From positions 3,286,001-3,350,000 of the forward strand of contig CP085831.1 in NCBI GenBank assembly GCA_020809705.1: a stretch of DNA of 64,000 nt, given 5' to 3'. The notes beneath the pieces are model-generated. The model saw only the letters and a list, made by a program, of their open reading frames with translations. It did no database searches and was not told where the DNA came from. Origin of the DNA: Calonectria ilicicola (lineage: Eukaryota > Ascomycota > Sordariomycetes > Hypocreales > Nectriaceae). The position numbers and the translations under genes were made by a program. This document shows, piece after piece, positions 19,409 through 30,506 of this stretch; positions within the stretch are counted from its first letter, which is position 1; the number at the start of each line of letters is the position of its first letter.

Positions 19409-21449
19409 ATGAGTTCCGAAACCAAAGATATCATCACCAGCAGGTCCAACGACGCTGCTAGCGTCTCGAACCAAGATGCTACCGGTGTTACAGACAACGA
19501 GACCAAGCCACAGCGCCCCGAGTGGGAAGGCTTGCGCAGGGTTCCCGATAAAATGCCAATCATCGCACTTCTCATTCTCGTTGTCGAAGTAAGCCGAGGT
19601 TACGATCGCTTGTCCTTCATCTTGCTAAGTATTTTTCTAGTTGGGAGAACGATTTACGTATTTTGGTCTTTCGGGGCCGATCCAGAACTATATAAAGTGA
19701 GTGGAATAATTTGAGTTTGCCTAAGTGTCTGCGGAGCTAACCAACAGTAGCAACCCATATGATCCAGGTTCTGATCTGCCAGGTGCTCTTGGAAAAGGAC
19801 AGGCCGTGGCCACTGCTCTGGGCAACTTTTTCAAGTTTTGGGCTTATGCGTCGACCGTCATTGGCGCGATAGTGGCTGGTATGAAACTTAAGTGCAAATT
19901 CAGTCGATGCAGCTAACCATCAAGTAGATCAATACCTGGGCAAGTTCAAGGCCATACTCTGCGCTTCTGGAGTATACATCGTTGGTCTGATTATTCTTGT
20001 CTCTACATCAACTCCCAGCGCCATCACAAACAATGCTGGCCTCGGTGGTCTTATTGCAGCAATGATCATGATTGGCCTTGGCACTGGTGGTATCAAGGCC
20101 AACGTTACACCTCTTTGTGCCGAACAGTATACCAATTCTCGCCCGATCTTGAAGACTCTCGAGTCTGGAGAAGAGGTCATCGTTGACCCGGAATTAACTG
20201 TCCAACGCCTATTCATGTGGTGAGTACAATACGTCAATTCGACTAACATCATGATTAATCATGGGCATAGGTTCTACTGGGTTGTAAACGTCGGCGCACT
20301 CTCGCCACTAATCACAACCACTATTGAGGCGCATCACTCTTTTTGGCTTGCTTACTTGGTGCCACTCATGTAAGCAATCAGTAGTTACAAGATGAAAACA
20401 TACTTACAGTCTAGTGCGATTGTTATTTCTCTGGGAATATTTCTCACCGGGCGCAATAAATACATCAAACTTCCTCCTATGGGATCAGCAATTCTCGATG
20501 CTTGGCGGACGACTGGTATTGCGATAAAAGAAGGCGGTTTCGACAAGGCGCGCCCAACTGTGCTTAGAGCACAAGGACACGACGAAAAGTATCCACTTGC
20601 TAGCCAAGATAGATACACAGATGAGTATGTTGGCGACGTCCAACGAGGACTGAACAGTTGCAAGGTAATTTCCGATGCCCAATAACATGTTTCAAATTAG
20701 CTAACGTGACAAGATGTTCCTTTTCTTCCCATTTTACTTCATATGCTGGAATCAAATGTGGAATAATCTGATCTCTCAAGCTGGGCAGATGGCTCTCCAT
20801 GGTACTCCAAATGATCTTCTGCAGAACTTGGATCCGATTGCACTTATCATATTCATTCCCCTTCTTGATCGTAAGTGATTCTGCTAAGAAGAAAGCTCAT
20901 ACTAACGCACTGCAGTTGTGGTCTACCCTATCCTTCGCAAGTACAAGATTGACTTTGACCCAGTCACGCGAATCTTTCTCGGATTTATGTTTGCATCATT
21001 TTCCATGGTGTATGCATGTGTTTTACAACATTATATATACGAATCTCCAGCAAATAGCATCCACGTATGGATCCAAGCCCCGAGCTATGTTCTTGTGGCA
21101 TTTTCCGAGGCCTTTGTCATCATTACAGGCCTGGAGCTAGCATTTACACAGGCACCTAAGAAGTATGCTAGGTATCTATAGGTGTAATTATATCGGCTAA
21201 CATTTGTTTTACAGTCTTCGATCCTTGGTTTCGTCTCTATTCTGGCTAACTATTGCCGTCGCGGCCGCAATTTGCATTGCGCTTGGAGCCGTCTCGCAGG
21301 ATCCTTATTTAGTATGGATGTATGGCGCCGTTGGAATTTCTGGATTTATTGCCGGATGTGCATTTTATGCTTGTTTCTTCCCAAGTAGGAAAAAGTGGTC
21401 ATCGAGAAGAGAAGCCGTTATTGATAGAGTCCAAGACGAGAATCATTGA
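19409..21449 (+). CDS. POT/PTR2 family proton-coupled peptide transporter
   Basis: Nine exons: 19409-19588, 19641-19696, 19748-19878, 19928-20219, 20271-20369, 20415-20664, 20714-20870, 20916-21171 and 21215-21449. They give 551 residues in frame. The POT signature is clear: the spliced LGERFTYFGLSGPIQNYI helix, then DQYLGKFKAI, the GLGTGGIKANVTPLCAEQ stretch, and FYWVVNVGALSPL. About 12 membrane helices are expected; the N-terminus is hydrophilic and cytosolic. It imports di- and tripeptides with protons. Two exons are very short (56 and 99 nt). One intron (20665-20713) ends in AAG. It is divergent from the esterase gene and convergent with an amino-acid permease. Confidence 0.93.
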
Positions 21450-21489
21450 GTAATTTATTTGCAATCTAGCTTAAGAGAAAGATTTGACC

Positions 21490-23525
21490 TTAGATAATGT
21501 GAGTATCAGAGCCTTTCAACATCTGATTATTCGCCTCTTTGATAAGATCCCAGTCGATACAAGGGCCCTCGAACTTCTTTCTGCCATCAACAAACCAAAG
21601 TCCCAATATTATCATGAATAGCCCAATGGCCACGACGCTGATATAGTTCATGGTTTCGGTGCTGACAGGTATGGACGGCGGCATGCACACAGTTACGCCA
21701 AGCACCACAATCTATAGTATAGAGAACAGGTTACAGATGTAGCCAAAAAAGCCGAGATTGAGATATCGAGGTGGCAAATTTTCCTCGCGGCCCTGGATGA
21801 GAAGTATTCCCTGAGGAACAGCGTAGGTAATGTTTAGGAACAAAACAGCTGAAGTGATGATTGAGTTAAAAGCGGTGGTCGAGGCAAGGTACAGGAGCCC
21901 ATAGATGAGAACAAAGATGAAAGCCACTACAGTCGTTCGGACAGGAAACTCAAGCTTCGAGTCGACTTTGGAAAAGTATGTGGAGTATGGCATACCGTTC
22001 TGTGAGAGCCTGTAAGTATATAATAAAGGCTGTTGTTTAAGAAAGACTTACATCACGAGCAAAAGCCCAAGCTATACGGCCACTAGTAACCCATTGGGAA
22101 GGCAGAGCAACTGCAAGCACATGTAAGCATTAGTTTCATCAGTAGATTTTATACTTACGAATAAATATGACTAGTAGTAGAGATGTAAGAAAGATAGTCA
22201 CGCTGCGGTTTCCAGTTCTATATGGCCTTGGTATCAGTCCTGGACTCGATTTATAAATGGAGGGTTCAGCCCTTACGCTTGGTATATCAACTCCATACTG
22301 GGGAGCGGCGACAGTCTGACGGCATCGAGATCTGTCATGAAGAACATTAAGGCGAGAAAAAGAGGGAGACTTGTTACGATTCCGATCACCATCGTCATTA
22401 TGATGACCTGGGGAACTCTTCGTCCAGGCTGAGTCATTTCCTCGCTGATATGGATGGCTGTTTTCGTTAAAAGTCTGATCATAGCACTTGAATGCAAAGA
22501 CTCACCTCCATCAGTTCCTCCGAACGCATACATGCAGTTGGAAATGCCAAGGATCCACGCTGTACCAGAGTTCCAGCCACTAATTCCCAAACCAGACTCA
22601 ACCAAAAATGAACCACTATTCGTATGTGGGTGCATGCCGACCGGTACAAATAGAAACAGTACTACTCCGATTATTGAGAGGAAGAGGGCGGCTTGAACAA
22701 CATATGCGAGGCGTTTCGAGGCGATAAATACGGGTACCACTTTCAGTTTGTCAGCTTACTATTGGACTTTGTGGGATTAGGGCGCAAGTCTACCAGTAAT
22801 AAAAGCCACTGCAACATAGAAAAGGTATATCTGCCAGTTACTGGCCACGAATCCAGGATGGATGAAGTGGACCATTCCAGACAGTGTAGATGCGGCCAGG
22901 GAGATTCCGGAGCACCTAATACATATTGAAGTTAGAATTGGTGCATGATAATGGCCCATCGTCGGCACACTCACGTTACAATCCACCACGCCAATGTAGA
23001 CATCCACCCAATTATGTACGCAGCGAATCGTTTAGTCTTTTGGGGGCTGAGAATGAAACAGAAATGGTACTGGCCACCTGTGGACTAGATGTACCATGTT
23101 AGCCATTTGAACGAGAGGTAAGTGGTTGGAATTTTTACAGGAAAGGCCGAGGCGATCTCGCTTAGACCTAGTGTGATAATAAATTGTACAACAAAGGCAA
23201 CCACAAGGCCAAGAAGACAAACTTGCGGCCCTCCGTAGAGAAGGCTCTGCCCAAAGCAGCTCTGATCGACGAGTTAGACGTCATCAGTGAACCGTTTTTT
23301 TTTTTTTTGGCAACTAACCAGGTATCCTGCCCAGGAATTTGTAATAGAGAAACCAAGGCCAAGGGCTGAGATCCAGTTGAACTGGCGTTTTAGAACAGCC
23401 GTATGGCCATTGGCGCGAAGAACTGCATCGTCAACATCATCGATGATGATGCCACATGCAATGCTACTGCCGTCGGGTTCACTCCGACTTTTTGTTTTGG
23501 GCGTGTCTTTTTCCATAAGTGACAT
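21490..23525 (-). CDS. APC-family permease (choline/GABA/amino-acid type) with an in-frame stop at codon 461
   Basis: Nine exons: 23525-23319, 23261-23139, 23084-22975, 22915-22794, 22739-22506, 22457-22277, 22217-22159, 22110-22052 and 21999-21490. Together they make 535 codons. Motifs are those of HNM1/UGA4-like permeases: FSITNSWAGYL, YGGPQ, GLSEIASAFP, GGQYHF, YAFGGTDGAIHISEE and TSGRIAWAFARD. The reading frame has TAG at 21712-21714, where the family has Trp (NLFSIL-W-IVVLGV), then runs on for 73 more residues to the true C-terminus. Only one base (TGG to TAG) separates it from an intact gene. The TAG could be a null allele, a sequencing error or readthrough. A truncated protein would lack the last one or two helices. 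One intron (22793-22740) ends in AAG. The gene faces the PhyH-type dioxygenase across a 1-kb region. Confidence 0.85.
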
Positions 23526-24556
23526 CTAGCAGGCGTGTTTTGATGAAAGGGAGAGAAAATGGCATCAATTGTGCTGTTGTGGCGAAATAAAGAGACTTCA
23601 AATGATCACGAGTGTCTGTGGCCAGGGATGGATGCCCTTAAATGTCTTTGCTCAAGGCGAGTCAGCACTCCCTGTCTACGACCTAATTACTCCTGCCCCC
23701 CTAGTCAAGACAGCCCAATAGGCCACGAGTATCGTCAATGTTACTGCGATAAGCCTATCAGTTGATGATTGGCGCCGAAGCAACATCTATAGTTAATGAG
23801 AGCCATATATTTCCCCAGATTCCAGATTTACAAGGGATTGTAATCATTGCATCCGGTCCGCGGGATGCTGGCCCTGGCCCATTTGCAGACAGGGGTGTGA
23901 GATGTGTCACGTTTCGGCACCTTTCAGGGCCAGAAAAAAAAAGCAGCCTTTGCGAAGAGAAGTTAGACAAGACGAAAATCCGCCCACAGAATGCTTGAAT
24001 GGAAAGAGCAAAATAGTATCATTTTCTTGTACCATTTCTTCAACCAAATCTACTTAGAAAGTGAACAACAACCACTCTAGTATATTGCATCTTCAATTTT
24101 CTCGAAGTGCCATTGTGAATCTTATCAGATACTCCAAATGCTCCCCACTTGCCGGTATGGCCCGGATCCAACATGACTGAACTGGTACATCACCCACCGC
24201 CCTTTAGCCTGCGTCTGTCATCCAACGCCCCGCATCTTATCCGGTTCAACCGCGGTCAACTTATCAGCATGGACGCTTGGCAAAGTTTAGTGACCAGGAG
24301 TTGGGACTATTTCCAAAAAGGGCATCATCCCAACCTGTTCCCCACCCGCCCTGACAGGTGGGAGGGAAAGGTGTGGTCAGACAGGCATCACGCAAACCAT
24401 CAATTTCACACAAAAGTTTTCTCTGTAAACGTGAGTTATAAAAGCTTTATTTGGCTCCTTGACGCTAAGACAGCAGCGTATGCAACTTCGAGCTGAAGAT
24501 TGTGTACATTGGCACCCTCAATATTGAACCTCTTCGTCCCTAGTTGAACAACCGCA
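23526..24556. other. Divergent intergenic region between permease and dioxygenase
   Basis: No gene recognised. HGATAR sites are seen at about 23747 (CGATAA), 23755 (CTATCA), 24120 (TTATCA) and 24259 (TTATCA). This is near chance density for 1 kb. Confidence 0.35.
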
Positions 24557-25596
24557 ATGCCTGGCATTTCTGACAAGTACGGGCCTGAAGTCCAAAAAGT
24601 GGCAGCAGACACGCCAATTGAAGACATCATCGCTCTACTTAAGCGGGATGGTGGTGTTTTTATCAAGGGACTTATTTCCGAAGATGATGTCGAGCAGGCC
24701 TACTCAGAGTGTGTTGAGCGGCTAGACGCGGATGGCGAATGGAGTGGCAGCTTCTTTCCTAGTAAGACCCCTCCCTATCTTGACATAGCATCGAAGAAGC
24801 TTAGTACTGATGTGGCATGGGCGCCCAGAGGAGACTCAGCGTGCTCCCAGTCTGCTAGGCCTTAGCCCTACATATGCTAAGACGCAGGTCATGAACCCAG
24901 TGTATCAGGCCGTCGTAGATCACTTCCTCACCACTAGGAGCTGGTTTTGGTGGGGAAATGAACAGAAAGAGTCCGTGTCCAAGCCATATCTCCACTCATG
25001 CACAGCCATGAGAATTGGACCTGGCGGTAAGGCCCAGCCGCTGCACCGCGACGATTACATCAGCCACAACATCCATCAAGACATTGATAAGTGGGATGAT
25101 GAGCGCGATTCCAATCGCGAAACAGCTGTAGGCCTTTTTGTCGCCCGTTCCAAGGTCACCAAGGAGAACGGCGGGACTCAATTCATCCAGGGCAGTCATC
25201 TCTGGTAGGTTTACGAGGTCAACATTCCAGATAACAGAGCTAACAATACATAGGGGTTCAAAACGGGGCCCTCCTCGCGTTGAGGACTGCACCTTTGCTG
25301 AAATGGACAGAGGCGACGGGTTCATCATGCTTGCCTCGGCTTACCACGGTGGCGGTACAAACTCGACCAAGGATGAGTACCGTACCGTCTTTGCCACATT
25401 TGCCATCCGAGGCTTCCTTCGACAGGAGGAGAACCAATTCCTTGCAGTGCCTCGCGAGACTGCCATGAAGCTTGACCAGCCCATTCAGGCGTTCATGGGC
25501 TACTCAATGAGCGAGCCAGCATGTGGCTATTTGGAACAGGTTGACCCCATCTATCTTCTGCGACCGGAACTAAAGACTGGGCCGTCGGACTTTTGA
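24557..25596 (+). CDS. Phytanoyl-CoA dioxygenase (PhyH) family Fe(II)/2-oxoglutarate oxygenase
   Basis: Three exons: 24557-24761, 24829-25204 and 25254-25596, giving 307 residues. The 67-bp first intron is the longest in this block. The iron-binding facial triad is visible: His and Asp in QPLHRDDY and the distal His in SAYHGG. The 2-oxoglutarate-binding Arg lies shortly after, in KDEYRTVFATF. The overall pattern (SPTYAKTQVMNP, RSWFWWG, SCTAMRIGPGGKAQ, FIQGSHLW) matches the fungal branch that includes secondary-metabolite oxygenases such as the FtmOx1 group. The substrate cannot be told. No prenyltransferase, PKS, NRPS or terpene cyclase is present in the window, so a full metabolite cluster is not shown. 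The next gene is a Zn2Cys6 regulator on the same strand. Confidence 0.92.
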
Positions 25597-25886
25597 TGAC
25601 ATGTTGAGACGGGGGATAAAATATTCCAGAATGGCTACTGTATCTATCTATGATTATGATTAAATTGTATCACTGTTTTTTAAACTAAAATAGGCTGGAT
25701 CAGCCTCAGTAACCCCGCCACACGTTCTGTGTGGACATACTGCTTGACCATCGTCTCCACAAAAAGAGCCTCTTATCAACCTTTAGCTTGAACTATTTCC
25801 TTTCTTCAACTCTCCTCGTGGGCCAAGATTACCACCGCCCTTCTCAATCCCTGCCAGCTCTGGCAGCAACACTGCATTGTTGTCCA

Positions 25887-27771
25887 ATGACTGAACTCAT
25901 GCCCACAATGAAAGGCAGCACGGCTCGGCGCAAGGGTCCGTCGCCCAAGTCACCACGCTCCTGGTTGAATGCTGACGATACCTTCATAGATCCGGCCTGC
26001 GGAACGTGTCGCAAAAAGTGCCGCAAATGTGACCGCAAGCGCCCCATATGTGACAGATGTCGCACCAAAGGCTTGCATTGCGAAGGCTATCCCCCACGCT
26101 TCCAGTTCTGCGAAATGACTGCCGCTCCCGCTGGTCGCGCTACTGAAGCTTCTACACCAAGCAATGCCTCCATTCCCCCGAGGGATCCGCCGTTGGCAGA
26201 GACAGAGATCGTTAGCGCCGATACCATTGTGTCAATTGATTCGTCGCCCTCGCAAACGAGTCTCTCTCCACCGGAAGTCATCGTCGATTCCGGCGAGTCG
26301 AGTGTAGCCTCTTTACCCTCTCCAGCACATTCGTCCGCCTCGCTAGCGGCTCTGAGCCGCATCCCACGCTCACCAGACAGCACTGGGTTCAATCATGGTC
26401 CACTATCGACCCAGCATCTTATCAACTATTGTAAAATTAGATGTTCCGAGCTGTACCTCATGTACTAACTACGACACAGTTGATCAAGAGCTCAGTGAAT
26501 ATCTTACAATTCACGTTGAGGGGACACAGAATTCATTCAGAGAATACATTTTGCCGATTGCATCTCAAAACCAAGGCGTCCTAGATGCGTTGCTAGGCTT
26601 TTCAGCATGTCACATGCATCTGTCAGGGAGGAATGAAAGCCAGTATTTTGTGACGACATCTCTTCAATGTCGAGCATCCGCTCTACGCTCTCTTGGACAA
26701 TTGCTTCATCAGGAAAGAATCGTGGGGCTGACAGGCTCCGAAGAGGAGTATCTCCTTGGCATGGTTCTCTTGCTGGTGCTGCACGACGTAGGTCTCCATC
26801 CCTCCTCCTTGCTGCTTCGATACTAATGCATTACCATTCTTCAGATCTGCGAAACTGGCATCTCGACCCATGGCGCTCATTTAACAGGTGTCTCGTTCCT
26901 GTGCAAGCGTCTAGCTTGCCCCGTTGACTTCTCCACACCCTCCAAAGCCAGCATGTTTTTCATCTCGGCCCTAACCTGGTAAGTAAATCACCTCCACCTT
27001 GCCCCAGATCTTGGCTAATACCCTAGTTCAGGCTCGATATGCTGCGGGGTTTCAGCGGCGCAGAGAAGCTTGCCTACTCCGAAGGTGTGCGCAAGTGCGT
27101 CCACGACAATGCGAGCCTCAGCCTCCACACCCTTGTCGGCTGTCCTCCCGTCATCTTCCATCGCATTGGGCAGGTTCTTGAGGCCGGTAAGGCCTTTCTT
27201 GCGTCAGAGCTTACTCTGGAGGAGTTCCAGACCCTTCTTGATGACGCCGAGAGATTCTTCCGAGGGTGGGATCCTGATCAGGCAATATATCCCACCGGAC
27301 ACCAAGAATGGAAACACCTCGCTGAGGCATACAGACATGCCTGTCTGCTCCGCGTGATGCGTTTCCCGGAACCGTTTGCCCTATCCTGCGAAGACAGCCG
27401 AATTAAGGCATCCGTTGCAGCCATCTTGGACATGTGTGCTGCGATTCCCAGAGATACGGTGTTTTACAAGCGGTTACTATTCCCGCTTTTCCTGGCCGGA
27501 GCCGACACAAGCTCGCCACATCAAATACACTACGCCAGTTGGTGTGTCGGAGAAATCAAGCATGCAACAGGCTTCCAGCTACCAGCCATGACAGAGCTAC
27601 TAACCAAGGTTTGGGAAGCGAGACGTACCAATCCTCACGGTTGGTCAAACGTCCCTTGGATGGAGTTTGTATGTTTTCCCATATTCCATTGATGAATGTT
27701 TACCTAATCCAGCAATGTTACAGACATGTTCGACACTCTTGCAATCCCAACATGCTTATCTCTTCTTTTGA
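25887..27771 (+). CDS. Zn2Cys6 fungal-specific transcription factor
   Basis: Five exons: 25887-26430, 26480-26787, 26845-26978, 27032-27668 and 27724-27771, giving 556 residues. The last exon has only 16 codons and ends in QSQHAYLFF. The zinc cluster is CGTCRKKCRKCDRKRPICDR followed by CRTKGLHCEGYPP, about 35 residues from the start. A Ser/Pro-rich linker follows. Then comes the fungal_trans_2-type domain (ELSEYLTIHVEGTQNSFREY, DALLGFSACHMHLSG, LDMLRGFSGAEKLAY, PWMEFTCSTLL). I chose the ATG at 25887. The frame is open to an ATG at 25731 and a later ATG at 25902 also lies before the cluster. It lies 290 bp downstream of the PhyH-type dioxygenase on the same strand and may regulate it. Confidence 0.9.
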
Positions 27772-28166
27772 ATCGCATGAAGAGGCCCGGGATTCATGAG
27801 CGCTATGTTTATCCTGCAGGTCCCCAGATCCCACGCACCAGGAAACAAACCGAACAGTCCGCCGTTGCCCAGACGGGCGCATTTGTGTGGCTGCGTCAAC
27901 TCATGCCGGAAAGTGGAACCGCTTATCCCCGATCCGATCCCTGCATCATTTTTTGTCGGGGATAGTTGGGAGTGTTTCCATTTCGGAGTTAGTGTTCAAG
28001 GCCCACCTCAAGACCCCGAAGCCAGGGCAAGCCTGCTATTTCTGAGTCGAGCTGCGATAATCGTTTTGCTTCTCATCACTATCGCATTAATTACCAACCT
28101 TTTTAGTCTTCAATTTTTGATACGACCAAATAGCGCACCAGATACGCTTCAAGAGGTTACAGAACA
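27772..28166. other. Intergenic region
   Basis: No convincing coding exon. Short overlapping open frames here have no recognisable family pattern. It probably holds the promoter of the acetyltransferase. Confidence 0.4.
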
Positions 28167-28897
28167 ATGGCCACTTCAGCAAAATCCGCGACCGAAATAG
28201 CAAAGGCCTCCAAGTTGACCCACGTTCCACAATGCGACGAGTACGAAAAGATGATATCGGGCATGCTGCAAGTCTACGATCTCCATTTCCTTCCATGAGA
28301 TGTTTTTGACTAACAAACTTCTCGTATTATAGTTATGATTCCTTCGTTCCGGAGCTCGAAAATGGAAGACTACAAGGCCGGAAGTTCTGCACAGAATATA
28401 ACAATTGGTTTCCCGAAGGCGACAACATTACCACTGAGATTCTAACCAAAAGGCGAGCGCAAATGTTGCGAGGACGTCTGGGCCATGTTGCAGATGAAGA
28501 AGCTTTTATCGAGCCGCCCTTCCGAGTCGACTATGGGCCTAACATCTCAATTGGCAAGAGATTCTACAGCAACTTCAATCTCACCATCTTAGACTCAGCT
28601 ATCGTGACCATTGGAGATCGTGTAATGATCGGTCCCAATGTCATGATTTCAACAGCAACGCATGAGACTGAGGTCGCAAGCAGACGAGATAATATCGAAT
28701 TTGCAAAGCCTGTGACGATCGGCCATGACTGTTGGATTGGAGGAGGTGTCATAATTCTACCTGGCGTTACTATTGGGGATGGTTGCACGATAGGTGCTGG
28801 GTCTGTCGTCACACGAGATATCCCTAGTTGGAGCGTAGCCGTTGGATCTCCTGCAAGGGTAACAAAGAAGGTGACAGAGTTAGAAAAGCTTGAGTAA
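28167..28897 (+). CDS. Maltose/nodulation-type O-acetyltransferase, hexapeptide repeat
   Basis: Two exons, 28167-28267 and 28333-28897, giving 221 residues. Residues about 20-70 form a maltose-acetyltransferase (Mac) domain: EYEKMISGMLYDSFVPELEN, then GRLQGRKFC. The rest is a left-handed beta-helix with hexapeptide repeats: PPFRVDYGPNISIGKRFY, ILDSAIVTIGDRVMIGPNV, PVTIGHDCWIGGG, ILPGVTIGDGCTIGAGSVV. The likely catalytic His is in ATHET. It probably transfers acetyl from acetyl-CoA to a sugar or small hydroxyl substrate. The intron begins GCAAGT, a GC-AG intron. The canonical alternative (GTCTAC four bases later) breaks the frame with the second exon. Confidence 0.93.
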
Positions 28898-29166
28898 TCA
28901 GTTTTTATCGGTTTTGGAGTACTGCCAGGCAGCCAGAATAAGAAAACACGTTACACCCCAAGATTGGATCATCCTAACATCGATATTTCCGAGGCTAACC
29001 TCTAAATAAATCCTCAAGCTTGCACTGGAGCACATCTTTACAGATAGGTTGGTAATTAAATGATTTCAGGCATCTTTTATTTCATAACTAAAGTTACATA
29101 TCATCATAAAAAATACATGAAAATTCGTCTTAATTATCTCATCCAATAATCCATAGCAGTGATCGT

Positions 29167-30506
29167 TTACAGAATGCTGAGAAGGCCGCTGAAAATGCCA
29201 CTGACAGGGGCAAGAACAGTGTTCAAAAGGGGTCCAAGGACGCCACCAGTGAGTTGAGACACAATGGGGCTAAGAGCAGAGCCGAGGAGAGGAACCAGGG
29301 CAGTGATAAGACCGCAGACCAGGTTGAGGACAGATCCAATGAGCTGGGTAACAGTCTGCAGGAGGGTGTTGAGCTCGGCGTTGTTGCTGCCGACGGCGCC
29401 GACAAGGGTGTTGAGAGTCTTCATGACAGTGGAAAAGAGCTGGACAATAATGTGAACAACCCCGCTCAAGTCAACGTCGCCAGAAACATTGACGCTGGCG
29501 CCACCAGAAAGACTGCCAGCAGTGCCTTCAAGGGTGGAAACCAGCTTCTTAACGAGAGGGAGGACCTGGTTAATGCACTCTTCGATAGAGAGCTGACCGC
29601 CAGAGACCTTTCCGACGATACCATCTAAAGAAAGTCATGTTAGCTTGAATTCTAGTCATGTTGAAGGATTCACATACCAATGGAGCCGGTCAGACCCTTG
29701 ACAGTCGAGAGAGTGCTAGTGAGGCTGCTAGTGAGCCCGCCCAGGCTAGAAATAGGATCAGAGCGCTTGCCAGCAACACCAGGAAGACTGCTGGTGATCT
29801 CATCAACGGGGAGAATCTGTGTCACCTCGCCGAGAATATCACCACCTGGGAGATCACGCTTCTCTTCGTCACGAACAGGAAGGATGTTGGTAATCTCGCC
29901 AACGGGGAGAATGCTGGTAACCTCGCCAAGGATATCACCACCAGGAAGATCACGCTCCTCCTCATCTCGAGCAGGGAGAATGTTGGTGATTTCGCCGACG
30001 GGGAGAATCTGAGTCACTTCGCCAAAAATGTCACCACCTGGGAGGTCACGCTTCTCCTCGTCACGAACAGGAAGGATGTTCATGATCTCGCCAATGGGGA
30101 GAATGCTGGTAACCTCACCGAGAATATCTCCACCAGGCAGATCCCGTTTTTCCTCGTCGCGAACAGGAAGAAAGTTGCTGACCTCATCGATAGGAACGAT
30201 GTTGGTAACCTCGCCGAGGATATCGCCTCCGGGGAGATCACGCTTGCCCTCGCTGCGAACGGGGAGAATCTCGGTCAGGTCGTCGATGGGGATAATTTTG
30301 GTGACCTCGCCAAGGAGATCTCCACCAGGGAGATCACGCTTGTCTTCATCGCGGATGGGGAGAAGGTTGGTCACCTCGTCAATAGGGAGGATCTGGGTGA
30401 CCTCACCAAGGAGGTCACCACCAGGGAGGTCGCGCTGCTCCTGAGCAATGGGCGCGGCAGCAGCCGACATGGCCATTGCAAGAGTCGGGAAGAATGTAGA
30501 CTTCAT
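29167..30506 (-). CDS. Secreted Kex2-site repeat precursor (repellent/RiPP-precursor-like)
   Basis: Two exons, 30506-29678 and 29624-29167, with a 53-bp GTATGT...TAG intron, giving 428 residues. The N-terminus MKSTFFPTLAMAMSAAAA is a signal peptide. Residues 26-248 are seven tandem units of 32 residues (the last 31). Each starts DLPGGD, continues x-LGEVTxIxP, then xxExxNxLPVRDEE, and ends in Lys-Arg. Unit 5 ends Glu-Arg instead. Lys-Arg is the Kex2 protease signal, so Golgi processing should release about 30-residue acidic amphipathic peptides. Residues 249-428 are a Ser/Gly/Leu-rich region with two Cys and long Leu/Val/Ile stretches, perhaps surface-active. The shape recalls the Ustilago repellent protein Rep1 and RiPP precursors (ustiloxin, epichloecyclin), but the repeat sequence matches none that I recall. 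No DUF3328 or other RiPP tailoring enzyme was found nearby. I start at 30506 rather than the in-frame ATG at 30530 because the signal peptide begins there. Confidence 0.85.
29763..30431 (-). repeat. Seven 96-bp tandem coding repeats with Lys-Arg boundaries
   Basis: Units of 96 bp, the last 93 bp, lie inside the Kex2-site precursor gene. They keep the reading frame exactly. The DLPGGD and GEVT codons are the most conserved parts, while positions 13-24 of the unit vary conservatively. The last unit diverges at its end (SSLPGVAGKR). Confidence 0.92.

Noticed and set aside
21690..21760. An intron removing the TAG in the permease
   Set aside because: Only a 26-bp GTAACC...TAG segment is available; it is too short, breaks the frame, and would delete conserved residues.
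13786..28897. A classical secondary-metabolite cluster
   Set aside because: No polyketide synthase, NRPS, terpene cyclase or prenyltransferase is present; regulators and oxygenase alone are not enough.
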